Shown here: positions 1-7,742 of the stretch, piece after piece
Position numbering within the stretch: the first letter of the stretch is position 1
Layout: every line of letters begins with the position of its first letter
Source: an uncultured Eubacterium sp.
GTDB lineage: Bacteria > Bacillota > Clostridia > Lachnospirales > Lachnospiraceae
Reading direction: 5' to 3'
Length of the DNA stretch: 21,954 nt
NCBI GenBank assembly: GCA_947573465.1
Contig: CANPET010000005.1
Span: 1 to 21,954, forward strand
Made by a program: the position numbers and the translations under genes
The notes under the pieces: model-generated
Database searches by the model: none
What the model saw: only the letters and a program-made list of their open reading frames with translations
What the model was told of the DNA's origin: nothing

Positions 1-129
1 TAAAAATAATATTGCAAAATGATCTGTCACCATCGTGACAACAGCAATTATCTTTAAAGCAAAACTACTCAGTCCCCACTTATCTAAGTTAATAAATTTC
101 GCAATGCCTTTCTCATTTAATTCATTCAC
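1..129 (-). CDS. TraX-like membrane protein, N-terminal fragment running off the left edge
   Basis: Reading the minus strand, an open frame begins at a GTG (127-129) and continues to base 1 with no stop, so only the first 43 residues are visible. An in-frame stop lies upstream at 151-153, and a GGAG sits about 9 nt before the GTG, which supports this start. After about 18 polar residues comes LSSFALKIIAVVTMVTDHFA. This resembles the first helix of TraX-family integral membrane proteins (PF05857), which typically begin LSxFxLKxIAxxxMxxDHxG. TraX was named for F-pilin N-acetylation, but chromosomal Firmicute homologues are mostly uncharacterised and probably act as membrane acyltransferases. 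The gene follows the GH13-like gene on the same strand with a 64-nt gap and no visible terminator, so they may be co-transcribed. The family call rests on about 25 residues. Confidence 0.6.
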   Translation of the reverse strand, partial: MNELNEKGIAKFINLDKWGLSSFALKIIAVVTMVTDHFAILFL

Positions 130-193
130 TTCTCTACTCTCCGTTTCGTCCTATTTCAATGAGTCTTTTGTGATTTTATTTTTTTCAGCCACA

Positions 194-2023
194 TTATTTT
201 TCACTGATAAGTACTGTTACACTTCGTCCTGGTACCGTCAGTGTCCTCTCAATCTCTTTTTCTGACTGCTCGGTACTTGTAGAAAATGCTATTGTCCATC
301 TCCGCTTACTTCTGGCAGATGGCACGCCAAATTTCTGTTCTTCCCAATACATATTGTACGCAATATACATATCCGGTTCATCCTCTCCGGTATAATCTAG
401 TGCATACTTCCCACAGTACATCGTAGAAAAATGTCTGTTAAAATGACTAAAGTCTGCATACCACGCTTTCGTACCATGATATGACATATCCGGCAATCCA
501 TATGACTTGTAATCCATTTGTCTGGTCTCATCCTTTAGGTGCAGCACCTTGTGCTGTTTTCTAAAGCGTATCAAACTTTTTGTAAATTCAAGAATATCCC
601 TTGCTATTGCTGTAGTATTCCAATTCGTCCATGAAATCTCATTATCCAGACAATAAGGATTATTATTTCCTTTCTGTGAATTACACATTTCATCACCTGC
701 ATATATCATTGGAACACCTTGGCTCAGCAGTACAAGACATAACGCATTCTTAATCTGTTTTCTTCTAAGGTCCATTACTTTCCGTTTTCTTGTATCACCC
801 TCTGCACCACAATTCCAACTGTAATTATAGACTGCACCGTCCTGATTGTTTTCTCCATTTAATTCATTATATTTTTTGTCATAAGACACTGTATCATATA
901 ATGTAAATGTATTATGATTTGCTACATAATTTACAATAGCAACTCCTGGCGGATTAGATTTTACTTTATAAGAAATTGTATTAAGGAGATCCTCATCTCC
1001 CTTAATAAATCTTCTTGCAGCAATCATAAAATCATCATTAAAATTTGCAAGATTTCTCGTATCCGTACTACAATGATAAAAATCAGTATCTGCTGCAAAG
1101 CTATATGTAAAAATCTTTGTAGTGCAAAGCAAATCATCTGTCTGAATCATGCGCATCACTGCCTCTTCACAATTGGCATGAATTCCATCAATATGATATT
1201 CCATTACCCAATAATGAAGGCAATCTAATATTTCCTTAGGATTTGTTCCCTGTGGAAAGAAAAATTCCATAGACACCTCAATCCCATTTTTATGGAGCTC
1301 TCTTACCATATATTTAAACTCTTCTACTTCTCCACCTACCTTATTAGAAAAGGCATAAGCAGCCTTCGGTGCAAAAGTATAACCATCTGTATAGCCCCAA
1401 TAATTCAATGTGGGATTTTCTATTTGGAACTGTCCACGCATAGATGTTACCTGCTCTTTTTTCATCTCATTAAACTCATATGCCGGCATTAACTCAATCA
1501 TAGTAATTCCAAGTTCTTTTAAATAAGGAATCTTATCCACAATTCCAAGATAAGTGCCTTTATGTTTTACTTTAGAACTGCTATGCTTTGTAAACCCTCT
1601 CACATGCAGACGATAAAGTATCGTATCTTCAAACGGAACACACAATGGTGCATCACCCTGCCAGTCATAATCATCTGTCACAATACTTGCTTTTATATTT
1701 TGACTTTCAGATGCCCACTGTTTTTTGCCGGACAATGCCTTAGCATATTTATCTACAACAACCTCTCCATTTACGCAAAAATTATAGTCATATTTGTTAT
1801 AATCCAATCCGGATACACTCATAGCATAAACATTTCCTATGACCTGTGCATTCTCAAAAGGAATTCTGAAAGCCTCCTTATCCTCTCCTTTTTGATACAA
1901 AATAACCTGACAATCACTTCCCACCTTTGCAGTAATTGCAAAATTAACGCTGTCTCCAATGACTGTAGCTCCCATTATTAATGGATTTCCTCTATATACC
2001 TTTATATCATTTAAATTGTTCAT
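194..2023 (-). CDS. GH13 (glycogen debranching/isoamylase-like) family protein, probably a pseudoenzyme
   Basis: A protein of 609 aa with the layout of isoamylase or GlgX-type debranching enzymes. A beta-rich N-terminal domain covers residues 1-125, a TIM-barrel GH13 domain about 130-480, and a C-terminal beta domain the rest. Recognisable family segments are ILYRLHVRGFT (135-145), LGITMIELMP (171-180), LNYWGYTDGYTF (206-217) and SQGVPMIYAGDEMCNSQKGN (434-453). The catalytic motifs look lost. The position of the nucleophile Asp is Asn284 in DGIHAN, region I reads GIEVSMEFFFPQG with no D...NH, region IV reads NHN instead of HD, and no acid/base Glu is evident near 303-310. A role in binding or regulating alpha-glucans is possible, but hydrolysis is doubtful. 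Lachnospiraceae seem to have a family of this kind annotated as debranching enzyme. I use the ATG at 2023, not the upstream in-frame ATG at 2047, because AAGGAAAGG lies just before it. Confidence 0.8.
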   Translation of the reverse strand: MNNLNDIKVYRGNPLIMGATVIGDSVNFAITAKVGSDCQVILYQKGEDKEAFRIPFENAQVIGNVYAMSVSGLDYNKYDYNFCVNGEVVVDKYAKALSGKKQWASESQNIKASIVTDDYDWQGDAPLCVPFEDTILYRLHVRGFTKHSSSKVKHKGTYLGIVDKIPYLKELGITMIELMPAYEFNEMKKEQVTSMRGQFQIENPTLNYWGYTDGYTFAPKAAYAFSNKVGGEVEEFKYMVRELHKNGIEVSMEFFFPQGTNPKEILDCLHYWVMEYHIDGIHANCEEAVMRMIQTDDLLCTTKIFTYSFAADTDFYHCSTDTRNLANFNDDFMIAARRFIKGDEDLLNTISYKVKSNPPGVAIVNYVANHNTFTLYDTVSYDKKYNELNGENNQDGAVYNYSWNCGAEGDTRKRKVMDLRRKQIKNALCLVLLSQGVPMIYAGDEMCNSQKGNNNPYCLDNEISWTNWNTTAIARDILEFTKSLIRFRKQHKVLHLKDETRQMDYKSYGLPDMSYHGTKAWYADFSHFNRHFSTMYCGKYALDYTGEDEPDMYIAYNMYWEEQKFGVPSARSKRRWTIAFSTSTEQSEKEIERTLTVPGRSVTVLISEK

Positions 2024-2062
2024 GTGCCTTTCCTTTCCCGGTCTCATAATTTGTCTCTATCT

Positions 2063-2076
2063 GTTAATATGTTAAC
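2063..2076. promoter_or_regulatory. 14-bp palindrome upstream of the GH13-like gene, possible operator
   Basis: GTTAATATGTTAAC is an inverted repeat (GTTAA, 4-nt centre, TTAAC) about 40 nt before the GH13-like start codon. It would lie in the 5' leader if the weak promoter at 2130-2157 is used. The size fits a dimeric helix-turn-helix repressor site, but such palindromes occur by chance in AT-rich DNA. No regulator gene is adjacent. Confidence 0.25.
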
Positions 2077-2129
2077 TTTACCTTCGCATCCAGTCTATCA
2101 TTTACTGTGATTATCAAATACTACTAATC

Positions 2130-2157
2130 ATCATACCATATTTACTCTCATTTTTAA
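2130..2157 (-). promoter_or_regulatory. Weak candidate promoter for the GH13-like gene
   Basis: On the minus strand TTAAAA (2152-2157) is followed after 16 nt by TATGAT (2130-2135). The -10 matches the vegetative consensus in 5 of 6 positions and the -35 in 4 of 6. The leader to the ATG at 2023 would be about 100 nt and would contain the palindrome at 2063-2076. It is the best match I found in this divergent intergenic region, but it is not strong. Confidence 0.3.
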
Positions 2158-2216
2158 CGACTAATTTTATAATTCATCTATTTTTTTCCAGGAACACCTC
2201 TATTTCCCTTATAACG

Positions 2217-2245
2217 TTGCTTTAATCAATAAAAACTGATATACT
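2217..2245 (+). promoter_or_regulatory. Extended -10 promoter of the ABC-F/hydrolase operon
   Basis: TTGCTT (2217-2222), a 17-nt spacer, then TATACT (2240-2245) preceded by TG one base upstream, giving TGaTATACT. This is a good vegetative promoter with an extended -10. Transcription would start near 2252 and give a leader of about 30 nt before the ATG at 2283. A ribosome site AAGGAG lies 8 nt before that ATG. Confidence 0.65.
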
Positions 2246-2282
2246 TTGATGAGCAAATAGTATAGAATAAGGAGATTTTGAA

Positions 2283-3920
2283 ATGATAAGTACAAGTAAT
2301 ATTTCTTTACGTTTCGGAAAAAAAGCATTATTTGAAGAAGTTAATATAAAATTTGTTCCGGGTCATTGTTATGGACTCATCGGTGCAAACGGAGCAGGAA
2401 AATCTACATTCCTGAAAATCTTAACAGGAGAAATTGAGCCTACCAGCGGTGAAGTAATCATCACTCCGGGTGAACGTCTGTCATTCTTAAAACAGGATCA
2501 TTTCCAATATGATGACCAGACTGTCCTTGATACCGTAATTATGGGAAACCAGCGTCTGTATGATATTATGAAAGAAAAAGATGCTATATATATGAAAGAG
2601 GATTTTACAGACGAAGATGGTATTAAAGCATCCGAATTAGAAGCTGAATTTGCAGAAATGGATGGATGGAATGCCGAGGCAGATGCTGCGACTCTTTTAA
2701 ACGGATTAGGCGTAGATACAGAACACCACTATAGTCTTATGAAAGATTTGAATGGTACATTAAAAGTCAAAGTATTATTAGCTCAGGCATTGTTTGGTAA
2801 TCCGGATATCTTACTTTTGGATGAGCCTACCAACCATTTAGATTTAGACGCCATTGCATGGTTAGAAGAATTTCTGATTAACTTTGAAAATACCGTTATC
2901 GTCGTATCCCATGACAGATACTTCTTAAATAAAGTATGTACACAGATTGCTGATATTGACTATGCAAAGATTCAGCTTTATGCCGGAAACTATGACTTCT
3001 GGTATGAATCCAGTCAGTTGATTGTAAAACAGATGAAAGAAGCCAACAGAAAGAAAGAAGAAAAGATTAAGGAATTACAGGATTTTATTCAGAGATTCAG
3101 TGCCAATGCTTCTAAATCAAAACAGGCGACTTCCAGAAAACGTGCATTAGAAAAAATTGAACTGGATGATATCAAACCTTCCAGCCGTAAATATCCATAT
3201 ATTGACTTCAGACCTGACAGAGAAATCGGAAATGAAGTTCTGACTGTAGAACATCTTTCCAAAACCATTGATGGGGTAAAAGTTTTAGATGACATTTCTT
3301 TTACAATCGGACGTGAAGATAAGGTTGCTTTTGTTGGTTCTAACGGTCTGGCAAAGACTACATTATTCCAGATTCTTATGGGACAGATGGAACCGGACGA
3401 GGGCGATTACAAATGGGGTATTACAACTAGTCAGTCTTATTTCCCAAAAGATAACACAAGAGACTTTGACTGTGATGATGTAATCGTTGACTGGCTGACA
3501 CAATACTCAGAAATCAAAGATGCTACTTATGTACGTGGCTTCCTTGGACGTATGCTTTTTGCAGGTGATGACGGTGTTAAGAAAGTCCGTGTTCTTTCCG
3601 GTGGTGAGAAAGTCCGTGTTATGCTTTCAAAACTGTTGATGATAAGCGGTGCAAATGTTTTAGTAATTGATGAACCGACTGACCATTTAGACATGGAAAG
3701 TATTACAGCATTGAATACCGGTCTGATTAAGTTCCCTGGTGTACTTCTCTTCTCATCAAGAGACCATCAGGTAGTACAGACAACTGCAAACCGTATTATG
3801 GAAATTGTAAATGGCAAGTTAATTGATAAGATTACAACATATGACGAATATCTTGAAAATGTCGAAATGGCAAGAAAGAGAACTGTTTACACAACAGAAG
3901 GAATGGATATTGAAGATTAA
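2283..3920 (+). CDS. ABC-F family ATPase (YkpA/YbiT-like) with one degenerate ATP site
   Basis: A 545-aa soluble protein with two fused ABC ATPase domains and no membrane segments. A charged helical linker (about 245-300) separates the domains, as in ABC-F proteins that act on ribosomes (EttA, Uup, YbiT, YkpA). Domain 1 has Walker A GANGAGKST (34-42), Walker B DEPTNHLD with Glu181, and H-loop His210. Its signature reads LNGTLK (156-161) in place of LSGGEK. Domain 2 has an intact LSGGEK (438-443) and Glu464, but Walker A reads GSNGLAKTT (352-360) and the H-loop reads SSRDH, with Arg493 for His. The three changes fall in one composite site, formed by domain 2 Walker A and H-loop with the domain 1 signature. 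The other site is complete. It is probably a translation factor; antibiotic-resistance function cannot be told from sequence. The hydrolase gene starts 30 nt downstream. Confidence 0.9.
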   Translation: MISTSNISLRFGKKALFEEVNIKFVPGHCYGLIGANGAGKSTFLKILTGEIEPTSGEVIITPGERLSFLKQDHFQYDDQTVLDTVIMGNQRLYDIMKEKDAIYMKEDFTDEDGIKASELEAEFAEMDGWNAEADAATLLNGLGVDTEHHYSLMKDLNGTLKVKVLLAQALFGNPDILLLDEPTNHLDLDAIAWLEEFLINFENTVIVVSHDRYFLNKVCTQIADIDYAKIQLYAGNYDFWYESSQLIVKQMKEANRKKEEKIKELQDFIQRFSANASKSKQATSRKRALEKIELDDIKPSSRKYPYIDFRPDREIGNEVLTVEHLSKTIDGVKVLDDISFTIGREDKVAFVGSNGLAKTTLFQILMGQMEPDEGDYKWGITTSQSYFPKDNTRDFDCDDVIVDWLTQYSEIKDATYVRGFLGRMLFAGDDGVKKVRVLSGGEKVRVMLSKLLMISGANVLVIDEPTDHLDMESITALNTGLIKFPGVLLFSSRDHQVVQTTANRIMEIVNGKLIDKITTYDEYLENVEMARKRTVYTTEGMDIED

Positions 3921-3950
3921 TACTTGTAACAATATAAGCGGGGTATATTT

Positions 3951-4844
3951 ATGAGACCTAGTACAATTACCTATCCACCAGATGGTATGAAACCCATCGG
4001 TATTATAGAATTTGTTCATGGCATGTGCGAAAAAAGGCAGCGCTACGAAAAAACCATGAGTTATTTTAACCAAAAAGGATTTATCTGTGCTATCACAGAC
4101 ATAAGGGGACATGGTGAGAATATTCTTACCGAAGACGATCTTGGATACTTTGGAGAAGACGGATACAAAGGTTTAATTGATGACGTCCATGAATTTACTA
4201 TGTTTTTAAAGAGAGAATATCCGGGACTTCCATTAATTCTCATCGGACATAGTATGGGTTCATTGATTTCCAGAGCTTATTTAAAAAAACATTCCAGAGA
4301 AATTGATGCCGTCGTAATTAGCGGTTCACCTTCTCACAATCCATTGTCCGGTATCGGTAAAAGATTGATTCGTTTTCTTGCTTTATTCAGAGGCTGGCAT
4401 TACAGAAGTCCAATGATTGAGCATATGATTAATGGTCCTTTCGAGAAACCTTTTGAAAAAGAAGGTATTCTTAATGCATGGCTTTCTTCTGACAGAAGCG
4501 TTGTAGAGGATTACAATAAAGATCCACTTTGTGGTGTTCCTTTCACATTAAACGGATATTATGCACTCACCAATCTGGACCAGACTGTTTACAGCAAGTT
4601 AGGCTGGACCAGTAAAAATCCTTCCTTGCCTGTAATGTTTGTATCCGGCGCAAAAGACCCTTGCAGGCGTAGTGACAAAGCTTTTAAGAAGGCTGTATCC
4701 CACTTAAAGAGTTGTGGATATCCAAATACTTTTTCTAAATTATATGACGATATGCGCCACGAATTATTTAATGAAAAAAACTGCAAAGAAGTTTATGACG
4801 ATATCCTGAAATTTTTAGAAATAAAAGTTGGAATTGATATATAA
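3951..4844 (+). CDS. Alpha/beta hydrolase, lysophospholipase/monoacylglycerol lipase-like
   Basis: A protein of 297 aa that looks like a cytoplasmic serine hydrolase of the PldB/monoglyceride lipase type (Hydrolase_4). The nucleophile elbow is GHSMGS with Ser101. The early motif FVHGM (21-25) supplies the oxyanion-hole region and DIRGHGEN (50-57) is typical of this group. The probable acid is the Asp in SGAKDPC and the probable His lies in MRHELFNE near the C-terminus, so the triad looks complete. There is no signal peptide. The gene begins 30 nt after the ABC-F gene with a GCGGGG-like ribosome site and ends just before a strong terminator, so the two form one operon. Likely substrates are lysophospholipids or monoacylglycerols. 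This is family knowledge only; true substrates vary widely. Confidence 0.85.
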   Translation: MRPSTITYPPDGMKPIGIIEFVHGMCEKRQRYEKTMSYFNQKGFICAITDIRGHGENILTEDDLGYFGEDGYKGLIDDVHEFTMFLKREYPGLPLILIGHSMGSLISRAYLKKHSREIDAVVISGSPSHNPLSGIGKRLIRFLALFRGWHYRSPMIEHMINGPFEKPFEKEGILNAWLSSDRSVVEDYNKDPLCGVPFTLNGYYALTNLDQTVYSKLGWTSKNPSLPVMFVSGAKDPCRRSDKAFKKAVSHLKSCGYPNTFSKLYDDMRHELFNEKNCKEVYDDILKFLEIKVGIDI

Positions 4845-4858
4845 GAATATATTACAAT

Positions 4859-4900
4859 AAAAAGGTAAATCAGAGCATTGACTCTCTGATTTACCTTTTT
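4859..4900. terminator. Strong bidirectional rho-independent terminator
   Basis: A perfect 17-bp stem (4859-4875 with 4884-4900) with an 8-nt loop. The stem ends in A5 on the left and T5 on the right, so it can terminate both the plus-strand hydrolase operon and the minus-strand Tad operon, which converge here. It starts 14 nt after the hydrolase stop and ends 14 nt past the stop of the DivIVA-like gene. Confidence 0.92.
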
Positions 4901-4914
4901 ATATTGATGTATCC

Positions 4915-5469
4915 TCAAGCTCCTATTTTATTCTTAATATCATTTTTTGTCTGTTCGAACTGCACCTCCCAGGCATTAATCACATCATTGCATTCATTGA
5001 TTTTTTCATTTAACAAATCTTTTAGTTTTTTATCTAATGCCGAAAGCATCTCTGTATAGTTCATAACTTCTACTTTCATAGCCTGAATACCTGCTTCCAA
5101 TTCTGCAATTTTCATCTGCTTCTTGGTATTTTCTTCCATCAGACTGTTATTTGTTTCTTTCAAACCATTCATCATACTCTCTACCACTGCATTTTCTGTA
5201 GCTTCCCTGTTTTCTAATTTGTTAATCAAAATATCTATTTTTTCATTCATCTTGTCTATCTGTTCCATTAACTGATGGTTTTTATTTTGCACCGCCTTCG
5301 TCTTTTCTCTCTCAAGTTCCAGTTGCTGCTGATGTTTTTCTTCCATCTCTTCCAGATACGCATTCACTACCTTTTTATCATACCCACGGCGCACGCTTTT
5401 AAAACGATGCTCATTCTCCACCTCTGCTCTTAATTTTTCAATTGTCATGTTTCCATCATTGCCCATCAT
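4915..5469 (-). CDS. DivIVA-like N-terminal motif plus coiled coil, last gene of the Tad operon
   Basis: A 184-aa protein. Residues about 20-42 (HRFKSVRRGYDKKVVNAYLE) match the short membrane-curvature-sensing motif of DivIVA/GpsB proteins, usually FxxxxRGYdxxxVdxfl. Nearly all the rest is a charged, Lys/Glu-rich coiled coil rich in heptad-spaced Leu, Ile and Met. The start at 5469 is set by GGAGG 7 nt upstream; its ATG overlaps the stop of the DUF192 gene as TAATG, which implies translational coupling. A longer in-frame extension to 5577 would run through the neighbouring gene and is unlikely. DivIVA-type proteins recruit partners to poles or septa, so a role in placing the pilus machine or partitioning it is an attractive inference, but nothing proves it. 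Confidence 0.7.
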   Translation of the reverse strand: MMGNDGNMTIEKLRAEVENEHRFKSVRRGYDKKVVNAYLEEMEEKHQQQLELEREKTKAVQNKNHQLMEQIDKMNEKIDILINKLENREATENAVVESMMNGLKETNNSLMEENTKKQMKIAELEAGIQAMKVEVMNYTEMLSALDKKLKDLLNEKINECNDVINAWEVQFEQTKNDIKNKIGA

Positions 5470-5816
5470 TATAATACCTCCAACTGTTCGTTTTCTTTTA
5501 GTTCCAACCGGATTGCAGCACCCTTTGGTAACTCCATTACACTTTTGCTTCCCCTGACTTTCTTGCAGCATTTCCATGTAGGAACTTCATGTTCAATTTT
5601 TATAATTTTATTTTTACTATCCAAATAGACTACATCTATTGGTGTCTTCATAAAAAACATATGAATCTGGGAACAAGGTTTTATCCACAATCCACCAATT
5701 TTTTCAACTTGCTCTGACGTTTTCCCCATCAACCCCTTAAACCGTGTCCAAAAACTATCTGCCACATGAATATTTATTATTTTTTGATTTTCACGATAAA
5801 GTTCCACTTTCTTCAT
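5469..5816 (-). CDS. DUF192 (UPF0127) family protein in the Tad operon
   Basis: A small protein of 115 aa. Family hallmarks are RFKGLMG (25-31), GGLWIKPCSQIHMFFMKTPI (41-60) followed by DVVYLD, and VMELPKGAA (93-101), matching the DUF192 pattern of a GLM segment, an FWM-type motif and a late ELPAG-like turn. The molecular function of the family is not established. I start it at the ATG at 5816 because GAGG lies 8 nt upstream and overlaps the tadC stop; an in-frame ATG at 5837 would overlap tadC and has no good ribosome site. The 3' end is coupled to the DivIVA-like gene by TAATG. Its place inside the Tad operon suggests a pilus-related task, by context only. Confidence 0.82.
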   Translation of the reverse strand: MKKVELYRENQKIINIHVADSFWTRFKGLMGKTSEQVEKIGGLWIKPCSQIHMFFMKTPIDVVYLDSKNKIIKIEHEVPTWKCCKKVRGSKSVMELPKGAAIRLELKENEQLEVL

Positions 5817-5826
5817 AAACATATCC

Positions 5827-6762
5827 TCATTTTCCAAACACTTCCATAATATTTAGTACCGCCGGTCCCAGTAATATAATAAATATCACCGGAAAAATAA
5901 ATAAAACCATCGGTACAAGCATTGTTACTGGGGCTTTCAGTGCCTTTTCCTCTGCCCGCTGTTTTCGCTCTTTTCGCAGATTTTCTGCCTGTACCTTTAA
6001 CACAGACTTTATAGAAATACCTAACTGGTCTGCCTGTACTAAAGCTGTCAGAAACGTAGTCAATTCTTTTAAGTTACATCTCTTGGCAAGGCTCTCATAA
6101 GCTTCTTTTTTGCTCATTCCACGCTGAATATCTCTAGTGGCCTGTATCAATTCTGTCATTAATTCTGATTTATTTTTTTCATACAGACGAAGTAAGGCTG
6201 CATCAAATCCCAATCCTGCTTCAACACTTACAATCAACAAATCCATAACATCCGGCAGCTGCTGTCTTAACTTTTCTTTTCTTTTAGATGCTTTCATTTT
6301 CAGCCATCTGCTAGGAAGAATAATCCCTATCAGTCCTACAATAGCCATAGCAAGAACCAGATGTACCATGCCAAGATTTAATATTTTACATACAATCACA
6401 GCAACAACCATCAATATTGCAGCCAACACGATTTTTATCATAGAAAACTGTTCCGCTGTCAGTTCTGTTCCTGTCATCTCCAACATTCCTTCAATCACAG
6501 AAGTCTTCTTATTATTTTTTTCTCTTTTCTTTTTGTTTTTTCCTGCTTTTTTCTTTTTGCTATTTTTAAAGTATTGCTGAATTTTTTCTTTTACTTTTTT
6601 CTTTTCTTCTGTATTACTTTTTTTCCCGGACTTTTCACTGACATTTTTAACACCATTAATCCGTCGTCTTTTCCACTCACCTTTCTGTCCCGCATTGCAA
6701 AGAACAATTATAAGGAAAAGAAATACCGTAATAGAACACATTATTGATATCAATAGAGCCAT
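5827..6762 (-). CDS. tadC: TadC, Tad pilus inner-membrane platform protein (T2SSF family)
   Basis: A 311-aa protein of the GspF/TadC type. It has an N-terminal membrane helix (1-22), then an unusually basic cytoplasmic stretch (about 55-86, including KKKKAGKNKKKREKNNKK), then a pair of helices near 100-150. The T2SSF domain follows (about 165-285, with LPDVMDLLIVSVEAGLGFDA and GISIKSVLKVQAENLRKER), and a final helix ends at VLNIMEVFGK. Together with TadB it forms the platform on which the TadA ATPase drives pilin assembly. I use the ATG at 6762 because AAAGGAG lies 8 nt upstream, inside the end of tadB; the in-frame ATG at 6792 lies within tadB. Confidence 0.88.
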   Translation of the reverse strand: MALLISIMCSITVFLFLIIVLCNAGQKGEWKRRRINGVKNVSEKSGKKSNTEEKKKVKEKIQQYFKNSKKKKAGKNKKKREKNNKKTSVIEGMLEMTGTELTAEQFSMIKIVLAAILMVVAVIVCKILNLGMVHLVLAMAIVGLIGIILPSRWLKMKASKRKEKLRQQLPDVMDLLIVSVEAGLGFDAALLRLYEKNKSELMTELIQATRDIQRGMSKKEAYESLAKRCNLKELTTFLTALVQADQLGISIKSVLKVQAENLRKERKQRAEEKALKAPVTMLVPMVLFIFPVIFIILLGPAVLNIMEVFGK

Positions 6763-6775
6763 AGATTTTTCTCCT

Positions 6776-7726
6776 TTAATACTTAATTGCAACTATTTTC
6801 CTAATTACTACAAACCCAATACACTCCAGCACAAGTCCTATTGCCAGCATAATATGACCAATATCTGTTTCAATTAAACCTGATGCATAATCCGGATTTA
6901 ATACACTCATAATAGCTAAAAGCAAAAACGGAAGAGCACCTACAATATAACCTGACAGTCTCCCACTGGCAGTCCTTGTTTTAATTTCCATACGAAGACT
7001 GATACGGCTCTGAATGGTTTCTGATATTTTTTCTAGTACATCTGCAAGATTTCCTCCTACCTTGCGCTGTATAACAATTGCTGTACACAACATATCCAGA
7101 TCCTCACTTCCTGTGCGTTCCACCATCCGGTTCATACTTTCTTCCATAGTCATGCCACGCTGTGTTTCTTTAAAAACTCTTTCGAATTCTTCAGAAATTG
7201 GTGCTTCCATATCTGTTGCAATGTTATTCATCGCTGACTGAAAAGAATGTCCTGCCTTTAGTGCATTTCCCAATACACTGATTGCCTCCACCAACTGGCT
7301 TTCCAGCTTTGTCTTTCTCTTCTTCTTTTTCTGTTTTACAAAAAGCATTGGTCCAAAGGCAATAATTAATGCTATGACAAACCCTATCACTTTGTTAACA
7401 CCTGCCAATACAAGAATTGTTGGCACTGCAATAGTGATTCCTATCCAAATTATCAGAAATTGCTGCACCGGCATACGAATTCCCACATTGTAAAGTTCAC
7501 TCTCTATTTGCGCCAGTTCTTTTCTGGTTTTCATAACTTTATTTTTTTTATCTTTTATTTTTTTTCTTTTTTGTGCTGTCTTCTGATGTTTTTCTTTATC
7601 TAAAAACACAAATCCTTTGATTCTATCTTCCACCTCCATTTTATCCTTTAACGTACCAGATAAAATAATGGTGAAGATACAGAAGAAAAATATCATGGCA
7701 CACACTATAATCATTGCAATTATCAT
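6776..7726 (-). CDS. tadB: TadB, Tad pilus inner-membrane platform protein (T2SSF family)
   Basis: A 316-aa membrane protein paired with TadC. It has an N-terminal hydrophobic helix (1-23), a basic cytoplasmic region, two helices near 85-130, and the T2SSF domain (about 145-275) with LVEAISVLGNALKAGHSFQSA and the second-half motif VIQRKVGGNLADVLEKISET. A C-terminal helix pair ends at KIVAIKY. The length is normal for TadB. The start at 7726 has only a weak AGAGAG upstream and lies 16 nt after the tadA stop, so it may depend on translation from tadA. The tadC ribosome site lies within its last codons. Confidence 0.88.
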   Translation of the reverse strand: MIIAMIIVCAMIFFFCIFTIILSGTLKDKMEVEDRIKGFVFLDKEKHQKTAQKRKKIKDKKNKVMKTRKELAQIESELYNVGIRMPVQQFLIIWIGITIAVPTILVLAGVNKVIGFVIALIIAFGPMLFVKQKKKKRKTKLESQLVEAISVLGNALKAGHSFQSAMNNIATDMEAPISEEFERVFKETQRGMTMEESMNRMVERTGSEDLDMLCTAIVIQRKVGGNLADVLEKISETIQSRISLRMEIKTRTASGRLSGYIVGALPFLLLAIMSVLNPDYASGLIETDIGHIMLAIGLVLECIGFVVIRKIVAIKY

Positions 7727-7742
7727 AACTTATTCTCTCTTT

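Noticed and set aside
35..265. A 76-codon plus-strand frame at the left edge
   Set aside because: It overlaps the TraX-like start and the end of the GH13-like gene on the other strand, has no ribosome site and resembles no protein I know.
914..1981. Plus-strand open frames opposite the GH13-like gene
   Set aside because: They lie fully inside a well-supported gene on the other strand, have no family resemblance or ribosome sites, and are rich in Cys, Ile and His as expected of antisense reading.
3951..4844. Hydrolase as an antibiotic-inactivating esterase because of its ABC-F neighbour
   Set aside because: The motifs fit ordinary lysophospholipase-like hydrolases, and nothing specific to resistance enzymes is visible.
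6540..6610. Low-complexity T-rich stretch as a regulatory element
   Set aside because: It is the minus-strand coding sequence for the Lys-rich loop of TadC.
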